Shown: positions 33,814 through 46,372, counted from the stretch's first letter. The stretch: 64,000 nucleotides of DNA from Bisporella sp. PMI_857 (GCA_021307315.1 JAJSPD010000050.1:186001-250000), one strand, 5' to 3'. Numbers and translations are program-made. The notes: generated from the letters alone by a model not told the origin.

Positions 33814-34041
33814 CTTGAGGTAAAAAAGTACTTTGTAGTAATAGAAATATTATGTTAAATTATATGGTGTCGAGATGTGCCTCGGTTGTTGTCAAAGATG
33901 GCGCAGCAGATCATGGTAGGTGTTTTATATCCTTTTCAACCACTAATCATCAATCCCATTAACGTCAAACACGTGTTATATGGAATTTCATTATTCAGAC
34001 AATAGGAATACCATTTGGTTCACAGACTGACATAAATTTAT
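33814..34041. promoter_or_regulatory. short divergent intergenic region
   Basis: 228 bp separate the start codons of the phosphatase (-) and the CCDC97-like gene (+). This is the only space for both promoters. No specific factor site can be asserted. Confidence 0.5.
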
Positions 34042-34767
34042 ATGAGCAACAATAACCCCAGCTCCACAAACAACCCCGCTAACGAAAGGCTGAACATGCC
34101 TCTCATCGAAGAATCCCCAATTTTGAGTCAAGAAGACTCTGCTTCAAAAGAAAGAACAGAGCGAATCCGTATAAAAAATCGCCGAAAGATGTATCTCGAT
34201 CGGCATCCATCATATTTCACATCTCCTGATCTAGAGCTTGCAGGTGCCTTTATCTACTCAAATCGCCACCATGAAAATAGTGACTAACAGATACCAGATC
34301 CATTATTATATGATCGCTGCATTCGGAGATTCCAGTCAGCAGCTGAGCGTGAAGCAGACGGGCGCTCTAAAGGCTATTCAGGGGTCTTAGAAGCAGATTT
34401 ATATCGATCAGAGGCCAAGCTCGCGGCTTTGAAAGGAAAGACGACAGATGGTGAGCCTGTGCAGTCCTCTACCAGTACGATGGTTCCTTTTGTAAGTTAC
34501 GTGAGGGGAGAAGACGGGGAAGTCTTACCCGAGGATCCGGATGAGATTCCTAAGACGAAGGAGGATGGCTTTCAGAGATGGAAGTTTGAAATGACGGTCA
34601 AGTTTTTGAGGGGCGATGACAAGGATTTTGACTATAAGGAGGTGGACGAAAGTGAGGAGTGGGATATTATAGAGAGTCAGGAGGCAGAAGAGAAATGGTT
34701 TGACGACGAGGAGCCGGAATGGGAGGACGGAATCAAAAGCGGAGAGACTGGTATACAAGACTACTGA
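34042..34767 (+). CDS. CCDC97-like protein (DUF2052 family)
   Basis: Two exons (34042-34243 and 34298-34767) with a 54-bp intron give 223 residues. Using the AG at 34296-34297 rather than an earlier AG (34289-34290) joins LELA to DPLLYDRCIRRFQ and keeps frame. Diagnostic motifs are RRKMYLDRHPSYF, LLYDRCIRRFQSAAERE, and SKGYSGVLEADLYRSEAKL. The second half is acidic (YKEVDESEEWD and further E/D runs), as in the family. CCDC97 proteins are linked to the SF3B part of the spliceosome in animals; a similar role here is inferred from homology. The unspliced frame ends in a stop inside the intron. Confidence 0.85.
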
Positions 34768-35365
34768 GTCAGTGCCACGCTATAGGAGCACTCTAGGAAG
34801 GAGCCATTTCTATCCCATCGGCAATGTGGTAAAAATAAATTACGCCTTTGCGATATAATGATTATGGATGAGCTCAACTCGCCTGGGATGGTGTAACATA
34901 TTACACATCGAAGTCACGCCGTAGAGTGGCTCACTCTTATTAGGACTTGTTCGGTCCTAGTCTGAAACGGAGCGACCCTTCAAATTAACTATGGATCTCC
35001 CTACTCTATGATGTATAGCACGAGACATATTCAAATCTTCCACATTCATTCTATTTCTATGGAGGGGAATAGGTCTCGTGATCTTAGAGTGAATCATGTG
35101 GGAGGTACCGAAACCTGGCTGACTAATAAATAAGGCGAGGCTGTCTCAGGCTGTCAAGTCAACAGCCTCCCAACTGAATGTTGCGACGTACTACTTCTAT
35201 TGCTTTGTAGCAATCTTTCATCAACAAACCTATCCAAGACATTCTGCACCAGGATCGGCTTCTTTCTACAATTTGCCATATCTTTCAAGCAGATTCTCCC
35301 GAAGCCACATACTTTGCATCTCAAGCAAGCAATCCTCTTGAAAGAACTACCCCGCCATCGTCACT
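34768..35365. other. intergenic; promoter region of the atg3 gene
   Basis: 598 bp with no recognisable ORF apart from a short one at 35200-35382 overlapping the atg3 start in another frame. Confidence 0.5.
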
Positions 35366-36618
35366 ATGAACTTCCTGCATAGCACCTTCGAAAAAGTTCG
35401 AGAATGGGCACCCGTCTCGCATACTTCTACTTTTCGTACAAACGGCCAGATCACTCCCGAAGAGTTTGTTGCTGCTGGCGACTACCTTGTTTATAAGTTT
35501 CCAACCTGGTCTTGGGCCGATGCGGAACCCGCGAGCAAGCGTGCTAGCTATCTACCCGCAGGCAAGCAGTTTCTAGTAACACGAGGAGTTCCTTGCCACC
35601 GCAGACTCGATGACAACTTTGCTGGAGATGCTGGACAAGATGAGACAATGGTTGGAGATGGAGAAGACTTCCGAGGTAGGTTTATGACGTTATCTCATCC
35701 CGACAAACTGCTAACTAGAAGGTTTTAGCTTCGGGTGGACGATCCGCAGGTGATGATGAAGACGGCTGGTTAAGGACAGGAGGTTTGGCTGCCAGTCAAG
35801 AAGCTAGAGCCCGAGATGTCCGGACGGTTGATGAGAGTGGTAATATGGGTGAGCGAGAAGAAGATGAGGACGAGATTCCAGATATGGAGGATGAGGAAGA
35901 TGATGAGGAAGCTATCATTCGTGATCCCAAAGGCGAAGGAGATGCGTATGTTCTTACAAATGGTGATAGACTTCACAGATCTGCTAATACGCCATTACAG
36001 GTCACGCCGAACGTACACAATTTATATCGCGTATACCCCATACTACCGCACACCACGTCTATACTTGTCCGGTTACCAAGGCAATGGGACCCAGCCAATC
36101 GCACCACATCTCATGATGGATGATATCATGGGAGACTACAAGGACAAGACTGTTACATTAGAAGACTTCCCATATTTCAACAGCGGCATCAAGATGGCTT
36201 CAATTCACCCATGCAAACATGCACCCGTCATGAAGACTCTACTAGACCGAGCAGATGCAGCCCTTAAGCTCCGAAAAGAAAAAATGAAGCAGGGTAAGCT
36301 CGCGCCAGGCGCAAAGGACAGTGGTATGGAAGGCTTGGTAGACGATCTTGGCAAGGCCTCACTTGAGGACAAGAAAGCTGTTGCGGAAGGCATGAAGGCT
36401 GGCGGAAACGGGAATGATGAGTGGGAGGTCCTACAACATGATGCTGATATCCCTGGAGGTGAGGAAGAAGCTGCTATTCGGGTGGATCAATATCTAGTGG
36501 TTTTCTTAAAGGTATGTTGGCTTCTAATAATTGATTCACAACACACTGCTAATGGTATCTTTAGTTCATGGCTAGCGTAACGCCAGGTATCGAGCATGAC
36601 TTCACGATGGCCCTATAA
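35366..36618 (+). CDS. atg3: Atg3, E2-like enzyme for Atg8-phosphatidylethanolamine conjugation
   Basis: Four exons (35366-35675, 35729-35945, 36001-36511, 36565-36618) with 53-, 55- and 53-bp introns give 363 residues. The N-terminus begins [14 protein letters not shown], the membrane-sensing helix of Atg3. [14 protein letters not shown] and FPTWSWA follow. A long acidic flexible region (about 115-180) contains [13 protein letters not shown]. The catalytic part has [19 protein letters not shown], then [20 protein letters not shown]. Cys247 within the HPC motif is the Atg8 thioester residue. The last exon encodes [17 protein letters not shown], matching the conserved end. Atg3 takes Atg8 from Atg7 and passes it to PE on autophagic membranes in the cytosol. 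All expected motifs are intact, so the gene should be functional. Confidence 0.96.
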
Positions 36619-39353
36619 CTTGATATTGTCTCTTTTTGTACAGGCATGGATTGGTATGGCTAGGTGGACTTTTATGGGATCTTGGAGTTAGGAGCGAAGA
36701 CAATGGCCATGGTATATACCGATTAGAGTACCAATGAATCAGAAGACATGAATTCTTTCATTACGCTGCTTTCAACTTCCCAAATCCTTTACGTATTTAG
36801 ATTCTGCTTTCAAAGCATCAGTTTGACCTACATCCTGGAAAAGGTGGTCGGTCATGTAAGGCGTATTCAAATCATGATTCAACGATCCGAAGAGGCAGGC
36901 TCTTCACAAGATACTATACCTGCAGCCATCCCAGGTTTGCTCCACACAAAGACTGAAATATCATGTCTTGTTACATGACAATACGCCTATACTGAAGCCG
37001 GCTTATTGTCTAGCATTTCTTAGCATCTCATTACTTCGGCTTGCTTAGACCGTCACACTACGTGAGGGTCCTCCTCAATAACCTATTTTTGCTTGGTTTT
37101 GGTTGCACGTAGTCGATCGGAGCGTATTTTCTGTTTTGTGCTACCATATTGCTTAGGTTGCGTTCGTCTCGGCGCTACTGAGCACGCTTATTCCCCCTAG
37201 CTACCGTTGAATAAAAGCCCATATCCAGTTTACTTTAGACCCTCACTTGGTACATGAGCCGTTGAGCGACTACTCTCGCTTGTATTTAATCCAATCATCA
37301 TCTGTTCTAGCTGATTCACGGTGTTCTGATGCATATCGCACTCTCTACTATACCTTCCAAATCCGACACCTAGGCACTCTCACAGCAATAGGTTTTACTA
37401 GAGCAAAAGACTAGGAACCAGAGCTAGCATATTTTGCGTTTCATCCCTTCTGAGTGGCTATCAATGAGATTGTTGCATATCGTAGATGGTTCTATACCTT
37501 CCATATTCGGGATTTTGGTGAATTTGGTAAGTCAACCATTGTGATAGTCTTAACTAGAATGAGGAGCTAATAACCTTAACTGTTTAATAGTTCTGCGTTA
37601 TTCTATGCGGCGTTAGGACTTTTGTTGCATAGCGCACTTGCTGCCTTAAGGATGTTCCTTGTTAAGCGCATTTTAGTATTTACTAAATTTGTTGAGGTAA
37701 TACTTTGAATATAACGGCTTTGATCCTAGTGATTCTCGTATTGGGCCTTCACCCTCCCAACATGCTATATCGTCCACCTCTCACTTTGTCGCACATCGAC
37801 ATTTTATTGCTCCTAAAGTGTCCCTTGTCAAGTGTTCTCCGGACGGTCTATCACTTTCAATAGTGAATAATTAAAATCCATCGGCTGTAGGGCAGCCATG
37901 AAATGTAGTGCCTCCAAGTTAGCTTGCCAGCAAACCCAATAACTTAGGCAATCTGTTTCGAGCTCTGTTGCACGTCTCAGTATCACCACTCAAGGAATGC
38001 TCCTTGTGGCTGTGAAATTGGCCATAGGCTTCCAAAACCATAATTCTCACTAAGTCGATAGTCCCTGTGCGCCAAACCCAACTGTTGCCTGATTCTTCAA
38101 CTCCTCCTTCAAAATATATAATTGATAGTTGTTTTTGGACATAGTACAACCCCCTTGAGAGACACTACCTGTATATTTTATGTCCTATCATTTCACCCCA
38201 GAGCCGTAGATGCACCGAACTGATAAATAGCTGTTGCTCTTATCATAGAAGTACCTAATCATCCTCAGCATAGCATGACTTCCGTGTTTTATCGTATACT
38301 TGATTATATCAATGGGCCATCCCTGTCTAGCTTTTCCTTTTATAGATCTAGTTCAGCAGTCACTGCACGGCAGGCTATTCTTACATTTGCCCTACATCAT
38401 TCGCTATTTATATCCTTATGTTTGAGCGCCAGAAGCGTTTCTTTGAGCTTCGGCTTCACTGGCTTCGCAATGGGGGCTTCTGTGTCGTCCTCTGTAGCCA
38501 CAGGTGACTTAAGATTTGAAACTAGTGGCAAGCTACTTCCTCACCAGAAATCCTGCATCCATTCCTAGTCACTCATTCTTACTCATGTTGAATACCGCGA
38601 CTCCGAACGTGCAAGGGTGATTTCTCGTCGAGGATGTGCGTCGTTGATTATACTCCTACAGAACTCAAATGGCCGAACTTGCCAGACATTGAATGATGAA
38701 TGAACCTAATTATGCTCTCCTTCTTGCGTTGTGCAGTATGCCATCTACCCAATCAGAGTAAAAGTATTTCTTGTCTAGCTTCTCGGCAAATAGTTCGGTC
38801 TTGATAACAATGACCACGAGATACAGCCAGCAAAACTCTCGGAATCCACCAATAATATTATATTAGTTTGGCTTTGTTGCGCGTCGCGAATCGGCAGTTG
38901 TAAATGCCGAAGGTATTCTTCCCCGTTTTGTGCTCCATGTAGTTTGAATTCCTCGAAGCGCGACTGTCTATCCCTTCATGATGTGATTCGCCCACTCTTC
39001 TCATGTCGCGAGTAAGGGACCTCTGGGTACTATATTCTTGTCGATATATGAGTTTGGCAACAGCACCTCTCATAACGAATGTTGCATTTATTTGTTATCT
39101 AATAAGCTTTTCAGAATGGGGCTAAGGTATTTGACTTTGTTAGGCCTCTAACTAGGCTTTGTGATATGGAGGTAATACTATCGAACAGGGTATATTAAAT
39201 TAATTGAAGAACTAGAATAGAATCTTTCTACAGAATGATAAACAGGGGTAGCCATGCCAAGAGATTATTAAGCCGAATTAACCAATAGTCGTAGCCGTTT
39301 CAAAGACTTCGTCCTCTGATTATTTTCATTATATCAGAAAGCCAACTGAACTA

Positions 39354-39526
39354 CAGTCAAACCTGGTTATATCGGAACTCGTTATATCGGAAACCTCTAT
39401 ATATCGGAATGAACCTTGGATCCGCCGAGCTTTAGGTAGCTATAATGGACCTCGTTATATCGGAAACCTCTATATATCGGAAAGTTGGTTTGGCACCGAG
39501 CGTTCCGATATAACCAGGTTTGACTG
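39354..39526. mobile_element. 173-bp MITE with 25-bp perfect TIRs and TA duplication (pogo/Tc1-mariner type)
   Basis: The left end starts CAGTCAAACCTGGTTATATC, and the right end is its perfect inverse over 25 bases. The dinucleotide TA flanks both sides (39352-39353 and 39527-39528), the target duplication of Tc1/mariner-pogo elements. Two perfect 32-bp direct copies (39378-39409 and 39451-39482), each starting CTCGTTATATCGG, lie inside. There is no coding capacity, so a transposase elsewhere in the genome would be needed to move it. Confidence 0.9.
39378..39482. repeat. pair of perfect 32-bp direct repeats inside the MITE
   Basis: The copies occupy 39378-39409 and 39451-39482, separated by 41 bases. 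Their TTATATCGGAA core also appears in the TIRs. Confidence 0.88.
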
Positions 39527-39799
39527 TATACACAACTTGTAGCACTCACAACCAAGCTTGTATGACCACATTGGACTTTAAAGTACTTAATCTTATCTTA
39601 GCCTTGAAAAGCCCTTCTTTTACTCGTTGATCGATACGAATGGTCTGATGATACTTTCTGTAACTAATAAATCCAAGATTGGCCGATATTACTGACCATA
39701 TTGTAGCGGATATCCATCACGCAGCATGTGCCAGTCTTGTTAGAGGGATTTTAAGTATGAATGCTAATGTATAAAAGATACTGATCACTAACTGACAGG

Positions 39800-40835
39800 C
39801 TGCGGTTTGGATGGTATCGTTGAGGAACTTGGGGCAGACTGCAAGAGTGAAATACGAAAAGGAGATAAAGTATATGGAGTGTGCCATTGTGCAGACCTTG
39901 TAAGCATCAGTCTCAACCTGCGTATGGCTTCACTAAATTATCCAGAATAGCCCTGAGGATGGGTCTTTTGCAGAATATGCTGTGGCCAAAGACGAATATT
40001 TTGCAAAAATACCAGATAATATGACCCTCGAAGGAGCAGCCACGTTGAGAACTGGAATCACATTTCGTCAGTCAAACTCCGTACATGGCTTTGAATCTAA
40101 CTTTGCCTACAGAACTAGCAAAAGTTCCGTTTCCTATACCTATATATATGGAGATAATATGGTAAAAGGGACGCTGGCTTTTCAGTTTGCAAAACTGTAA
40201 GTTCATCTTTCATGTACCTTCTGATGAATCTGACCTAAAACGTAGCTCCGGCTTACTGTCATTACCACATGCAGTCCAAAAAAACTTCGAACTTGTCAAG
40301 CTTTGTGGTGTAGGCTTCACCTTCTACTATCATGACCCGCTTGTGCTCAGAACATCGAGGAATGCACGCGGAACTCTCGTCACTACATCTTTGATTATGT
40401 ATCCACTAGCTTAAGCTCTGAGATCTGCGCGGCTTCTTTCCCTTCTATTGGCACTAATGGCATGCAGCTTGTGCTCTATTGACCAGCAGATACCTTTATA
40501 TGAGCTGATGTTAAGGCGACTACGATACTGGCATACACTACTTTCAGCGAAGCCTTTTCGAAATTCGGTATGGGATTCTCAGCAATTAGAGAGCGTTATG
40601 ACTTTGATGTTACATTCTGAAAGATGAGTCAGAAATTGTTGGCTGCGGGGAAGATTAAGCCGCATCCCGCTGCAAGATGGGAGCAGAGATTTGCAGGGAT
40701 ATCAGCTAGGTATGTAGTTCGTTATTTTGCCGTGAAAGAGGGTAAAGCTAACCGATGGCAAAGAGATAGCGAGTGGGAGCGTGAGCGGCATTAAGCTTGT
40801 CTATACAGTCTCTGAAACTCCTGAAACAAGATATG
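39800..40835 (+). pseudogene. decayed zinc-type/MDR oxidoreductase (enoyl-reductase-like)
   Basis: Pieces of an MDR protein occur in order. GCGLDGIVEELGADC with RKGDKVYGVCHC lies near 39800-39900. After a possible intron come SPEDGSFAEYAVAKDEY and PDNMTLEGAATLRTG (39955-40060). A corrupted cofactor region YGDNMVKGTLAFQFAKL ends in a stop at 40198-40200. Then NFELVKLCGVGFTFYYHDP is found near 40290-40340, and finally SGSVSGIKLVYTVSETPET near 40770-40830, the usual C-terminus. Frames differ, the glycine-rich NADPH motif is lost and several pieces are missing. Intact relatives are trans-acting enoyl reductases or quinone oxidoreductases of fungal metabolism. This copy cannot make a functional enzyme. 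Confidence 0.72.
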
Positions 40836-41148
40836 AGGCATCCGCTGCCGACGACTCAGCATTGAAAGTGCCCGAATTAGGAAATTGGTGAATAGTTGAA
40901 CGTCATATATATCCCTAAGCTCTTAAAAGTCGTTTCGTAGACAAATGACTCATAAATTATAGAATTGATAGGCGCTGATGCTATATCATATCGACCCTCG
41001 ATGTCGACGAACGACGATTTAAAAGTAGGCGTAAAGTAAGAAATCTAGCTATAGCAAAGCTTTTTTCATGCCGACGATTTCTCCATCTATGCTGAGCATA
41101 TACATATATTAACCTTCAAAATTAATTTTCATGTTTAGTTCTCTTTAT

Positions 41149-42607
41149 CTATATCACTAATCTGCTCTCTCCTTCCCGCCACGAATCCTCGACAACTTCA
41201 CCCCTGCCTTCCGGAGAGGCGTCTACTTCACTGCCCAGCTCAAAGAATTGTTTCACTGTCTTTTGCACCAGTATTCCACCTTCTTCAGTAGCTTCATCAC
41301 TACTGCGTAACCTGACAGCACGATCGCGCATCACAAATGAGTTGATGCCATATCGTCCACCATTACTATTAGAGAAGGAACTCGTGCTCTTTGCGAAGTA
41401 TGAGGAGTGTTTGCGACCGGTGATAATCTCGAAGACAGGAACGATAGTAGGTATACAAGCGGCGATGATCACAAGGTTTATATCTATGCTGTGAGGTTTA
41501 AGATATTAGAAATGAGGGAACGAACTGGCAGGAAGAAAATGAGGGGTCTTACGCGTTCCATACAAAGAGCATTACAGTTGCCCCTGAATTATTTGTTAGT
41601 ATATGGCTAATGGGGCGGCTTTATTGAAATTGAGAACTGACATGTAAGATCCTTGTGGTTGCTATCGTTCTGAAGTTCGACTACTATTAAAATTGCGAAA
41701 GCAAATGCTCTGTAATCTCTGATTAGATATTTCAAATGTTATGACATAGTATCGTTATAGCAGAGTGCTTACGGTACCCCCGTACTAAGTAGACAACAGA
41801 CGGCGAATTTCTTCTTTGGGTGCATCTGCAGGTTCCAGATCATATGGACTGCGATAGTGGCGAGAGCGAGATTAAGAAACGCCATATAACCTAAAGATCC
41901 AGTATAAGCACATTTATTCCAGCAGAAACATTTCAAGAAGGGTAGTCTGGCGTAAGGACAAAAGGCATTATGCAAAGTACACCACTTACTCGCAGCACAT
42001 TGGTTAATCCTTGCCACTATATTATGATCAATACAATGTCCCTTGGGTCCTGTGGGACTGTGATCCCAAAGCAATTCCACAGGCCGACATTGCGTGAACA
42101 TCAGGATGATACAGACACTGTTCAGTGCTACCATAAAAGAGCAGAGACCTATGAGCAATTTTGTTCGCCATCTAGTTGGCGACTGCAGCCTATAGATCAA
42201 ACATGCCACTGAGATCTTTCCAGCAGTAAGGCCTCCGACACACATTGGCTGCGAGATCCAATTCAAACGGGTAGTCTTTGTAATTTGCGCATCTGTCAAG
42301 GAACTTTGATGCTTACAGCCACCTGCAAGGGCATATATGGTCCATAATATGCTCATGGCCATTGTAAAGCACTTTCATTAAGAGTCAGAAGTGCTGCTTT
42401 GGCAGATGATAGGAGTAGAGAGGCGACAAGACGTACAACTGCTGCGAGTATCATATAATCATCCCACCAGATCTTTCGAATGAGGAACCCACGACAATAA
42501 AATCTTGCTGCAACGAATATGACTGCCAGTGACTCCCAGGTCCATGTCATAGATAGCAGCAGCGGGGATCTGTCTTCATTCGAGTGTACTGAGGAAAGTG
42601 AACTCAT
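41149..42607 (-). CDS. fungal rhodopsin-domain 7TM integral membrane protein (PTH11-like)
   Basis: Six exons (42607-42437, 42371-41990, 41890-41773, 41709-41642, 41583-41553, 41488-41149) with five GT-AG introns of 58-99 bp give 369 residues in exact frame. Around seven hydrophobic helices are present. Typical family elements are ARFYCRGFLIRKIWWDDYMI near the N-terminus, LNWISQPMCVGGLTAGKISV, an extracellular Cys pair region (MFTQCRPVELLWD), and IIAACIPTIVPVFEIITG in the last helix. A Ser/Glu-rich cytoplasmic tail of about 90 residues follows. The family (Pfam fungal rhodopsin domain) includes PTH11-type surface receptors, but most members have no known ligand. No CFEM domain precedes the helices. 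Confidence 0.88.
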
Positions 42608-42879
42608 TCTATCGAGGTGGTGGTGCTGAACTGCCAGCGTCTAGCTGCTCTTTGGTGGCTTCGTTATCATGTAGTCTCTCCTGCAATGACCATACTGAGG
42701 TTTAAGAGCGTCGCCGACAACGAAGAGGGCATACGCTTCATATCTTCCTCAGATTCTCAATGCAACCCACCCATTCTCATGGTTAGGCCCCCATTGTTGT
42801 ATTTTAAAAGTTGCGGTACATGCATTACTTCATTCATGTTGCAGAAGGGGGGCTTGTCCCTGGCGCATCTCTACGGAAT

Positions 42880-42963
42880 TATTATGCCGCTGTACGAGTG
42901 TGGCTCAATCTTACGGCAGCACGGTAGACTTACGATAGTCAAGTTCTTACTCGACGCCTAATA
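42880..42963 (+). pseudogene. possible single ankyrin-repeat relic
   Basis: The end of an open frame reads MPLYECGSILRQHGRLTI then VKFLLDA before TAA. This resembles the 'TPLYxAxxxGRLxIVKFLLDxGA' ankyrin pattern with a small insertion. Nothing else of an ankyrin array is visible. Confidence 0.35.
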
Positions 42964-43791
42964 ATTCCAACAGGGGGGTTGACCAAGCGTTCGCCTAATG
43001 TCCATGAAAGGTCCGATAAGGAAGTAGGAATTCCAGTAATCTCTAAGACATTTCTAGAATCATGCGTGAAAATTTGGAGAATGCAAACATATACCCTTGC
43101 CCCAATTACCGTATACCAAAGAGCCCCATTCCCGGAACTGACCTACAGAAGGAATAATTGCCTGAATTGTACTTTACCAACAAACGTAAACTCTAAAAAG
43201 CAGGATTTTGAGTAAGTTTCCTAATAAGTCCAAAGTTACGAGCCCTATAAAACGTAGAAACAAGATCACAAAAGACCCGATGTAACGACAGAGTAGTAAT
43301 GGTAAGCTTACCTTGGGGGAGTATGCGGGGCGGATCGGACCCACGAAAGCGGGAGAGCTAGCGGGAACGCTAACCTTAAGGCTAGCAGTCCATGTATGAC
43401 CATTGACGCTTCCCGATTTGGGAGTTTGACCGTTATCTCTATTCCTAACTGTAAATGCGCGCTATTCATGCATTCTGGTTCGTCGCAATGAAGCGCATTA
43501 TATCTCAGGTTGTTACAAGGTACGTCAACTTCTAGGCGCAAAGTCAAATTTCTGGACTGCATCAGAATTAAAAAACAAAATGCATTGCTCCATGGAGACT
43601 AGGCTCATGCATACATTTTGTTATTTAGGTACCATCGCGCAACTTCGAAGACGATTGCGACGACTTCCTCACGAAAAGTGATCACTGGTAGGTCAAATCC
43701 CCGGGCATGCAGTCATTCTTGAAAAGTTTCCAAGTAGTGCTTTTGCTCAATACTTTCTAAGGACCGACGAGGCTGACAATATTTACAGGTC

Positions 43792-43971
43792 GCATCAAAA
43801 CTCTCCCTCACGAAATCCGATGCCAGATTTTTGAGGCGGTGCTTCTGCTACCTTGGACAATTAATAGCCATGACGCTTTAGTTCCCGCAACCGGACCTCT
43901 CGACAACCTCATGCTTGCGTACCCCGAGTTGAAAGATGAAATTTGGGCATGGGCTACCCGTACATCTTAAG
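43792..43971 (+). pseudogene. possible F-box-like fragment
   Basis: After a plausible acceptor (TTTACAG) the frame reads RIKTLPHEIRCQIFEAVLLL and continues about 40 residues to a TAA. The 'LPxEIRxxIFE' start is typical of F-box-like fungal proteins. No upstream exon with a start codon could be linked. Confidence 0.32.
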
Positions 43972-44518
43972 GGCTCATAAGTAGAATGAAACTAAAGTGT
44001 GAACAGTTCCAATTTCTCGCCCTTGGCTCTCTATATCCCCTGCCAGCAAATACGGGAAGAATTACAATTGTCAAAAAAAATATGGTCTGTCGAGTTCGGT
44101 GATCGTCAATCCAAAGACGTTAGTTGTGGAGAGGAAGAATAAATTCAACTCACTAGTGATTTGTTTTGCAGAGAGCAAAACTTGGGTTAAGCCAGGACAG
44201 GGCATCTCTCATCCAAACATACCTTAGTTGCTGAGACTTTGTCTAGATGACGACTGAACGAGTGCATAGAGTGGTATTTGACTGGGAAGAAATGTTCTCG
44301 CACATCCTCTAATTAAAAATAATAATCCTTGTAGAATTCGTAAGTTCATTGAACATTAGCATATTATTTTAGCACTTAAAGCCTTAATAGGGGTTAGGCC
44401 ATAAGAAAAAGCCAGACTACCAACAGGTATCCTAAAACATACACATACCATATCTAACCCAATGTCCGCATTGATCTGCGTCACGGACCATCTTCAGCAA
44501 CCCAATGTCGTATACGTC

Positions 44519-45247
44519 CTAGGGCGTAATAACAAATGGGTTCCCATCATTTCTCTCCCACGTCCAAATTATAATCTCCCTCCTCCCTCCCCCACTTCCC
44601 TCCCATCTGTGACTTTGTATCCCTTTGACACCACTAATCTCATCGATCCTTTGCCGCGCACACTTCAGATCGGGAAGCCCGTCTTGACCAGGGTATCTCG
44701 CCTTCTGTATCGGTTTGCAGAACTCGACGACGATAAGATGAATGCCAAAGAGGGATGCGCGATGGATGGGGATCATGAACTCGTACCAGGCCCACGCGGG
44801 GGAGTCGGCATGATGTGTGAAGTCGAAGAAGAGAGTGCGGAAGGCGTTGCGGAGGAGGCATTTGTTGGCGCGGAGTTCTAATTCGAATTCGGGATCTGGG
44901 ATGGGCTCTGGTCTAATCATATATATAGCATGTCAGCCAACCAACGGGTTGGGGCTTGTAGAAGGAAGGCCAGAAACTTACATATCCTCGTGCTTTGGGA
45001 ACTGTAATTTTAAATGGTTAATTTTCAAGAGCTGCTTCATCTTGATGCGCTTAAACTCCTGCTGGTTCGAGAGAGTAATTACGGCATTTTTGGATTTATA
45101 TATGGGTAATATCTCTGCGTAGAGCGCGTTGTCTGCTGCGAGCGCCAGAACCAGCGGAGGCGCATTGTTACCGCGACGAACTTGCAAGTCTACTTCCCTA
45201 TAAATCGCCTCGCGCAGTTCGGGTGGAATATCTCTTAGAGTAGTCAT
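44519..45247 (-). CDS. F-box-like N-terminal fungal protein of unknown function
   Basis: Two exons (45247-44982 and 44912-44519) with a 69-bp GTAAGT intron give 219 residues. The N-terminus MTTLRDIPPELREAIYREV has the 'xLPxELRxxIY' form common in fungal F-box-like or DUF-type proteins. ALYAEILPIYKSKNAVITLS follows, similar to the 'y.e.lplyy..N.f.f' stretch of those families. The second exon begins after a clean frame-keeping join (HEDI-PEPIPDPEF). The C-terminus has IIIWTWERN. Several related fungal families share this opening, so a true F-box and SCF role is not certain. Confidence 0.65.
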
Positions 45248-46372
45248 TACAAAGCTGAGCGTTTCACTTCACTAATGCTTGACATAAGCTATATTGTATA
45301 GTAGTTATAGAGCAATTGCAACAAAAACGCCGTGTTGATCTAGACATGAAATTTGGGGATCGTTGTCGTCAGAATGACTGAGGTAGTCTTGGCACATAGC
45401 TGGCTTTGCCGGGGACAGCAATCACGAAACCCTGTATTTGATTCAAGGGGAACTTATAATTGGAACCCCCAGAATGATCAATGTCTAATTCTAGGGACTG
45501 ACATAAAATTTCCATAAATTTAACCACAAACTGGGAGATAGAATTATTAAAGAGGATTGCCTTTATAACATGCTTTTTAAAAATATCGATTTCTTTATAT
45601 GCTCGAATACATCAATAAAAAGCGAAATTGATTGTAGTTTCGTACTTAAACAATTCCAATATTAAATTCTATTTTTCGATTACGCAAGTCCTATTAAATC
45701 CATGGCAAATTCGAAAAGTAAACCCCAGCCATGCTATTATTACACATGCGGAGATGTGTTTTGGATTACCTAGTCCGCTATAGGGGGTCGCTAAATGTCA
45801 TCCTTAAGGGGGTTGGGATGCCTACATGCCAAAACTACTCGCACACTTGTGGAGTAAAGTATTTTCATGTCTGAAAACAGTTCATATTGTCTTAAGAGAG
45901 CTAATTTCTGATTGTTCCTCATTCTACATATTGCTTAACATACGAAAACTTCATAGTCTCATCATCTGATTACGCTGCTGCCTACAAGATGCTCTTAGGT
46001 AAGTTGAAAATAACCAGGTCGCGTTTGTAAGTCAACACATTCGTCACTTAATCTCCCTATAAGCCCTTATTATATTAGGTTTTGCATTAGCGTTTCCAAA
46101 ACGTCGTAGAATGCAAATTCCCAATTCTACAGGTACTGCTCGATAACCATTAGAACTCCCCACAGCATCCAGAGTAATTACTGTTTAAAACAGCTTCTTT
46201 CTATTAACTAGATCTCTCGGTGCTGATTTTCAAGAGAGCTAGCGTCTAGCGATGCTTAACCCATGTGTGACATAAGAAAAAACAAAGATCATAACGAATT
46301 ACCGTAAAGCACTCGAATCTGTTCTTGGGTTATTATAGACGGAAATCATCTATGCCGAATTGCTCTACCGTT
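45248..46372. other. 1.1 kb intergenic, AT-rich; no supported gene
   Basis: No ORF of note on either strand. It lies between the upstream side of the F-box-like gene and the 3' end of the HET gene. Confidence 0.5.

Larger units (their letters stand above)
36619..41148. other. 4.5 kb gene-poor region with transposon and pseudogene remains
   Basis: Short ORFs at 36748-36978, 37919-38149, 38275-38568 and 38858-39073 have no recognisable domain. The supported contents are the MITE at 39354-39526 and the decayed oxidoreductase at 39800-40835. Confidence 0.5.
42608..44518. other. 1.9 kb with only fragments
   Basis: Two weak relics are listed separately. The remaining ORFs (42979-43215, 43308-43562) are unrecognised. 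Confidence 0.45.

Noticed and set aside
44462..44881. 139-codon plus-strand ORF
   Set aside because: It lies opposite the second exon of the F-box-like gene, whose spliced frame is convincing.
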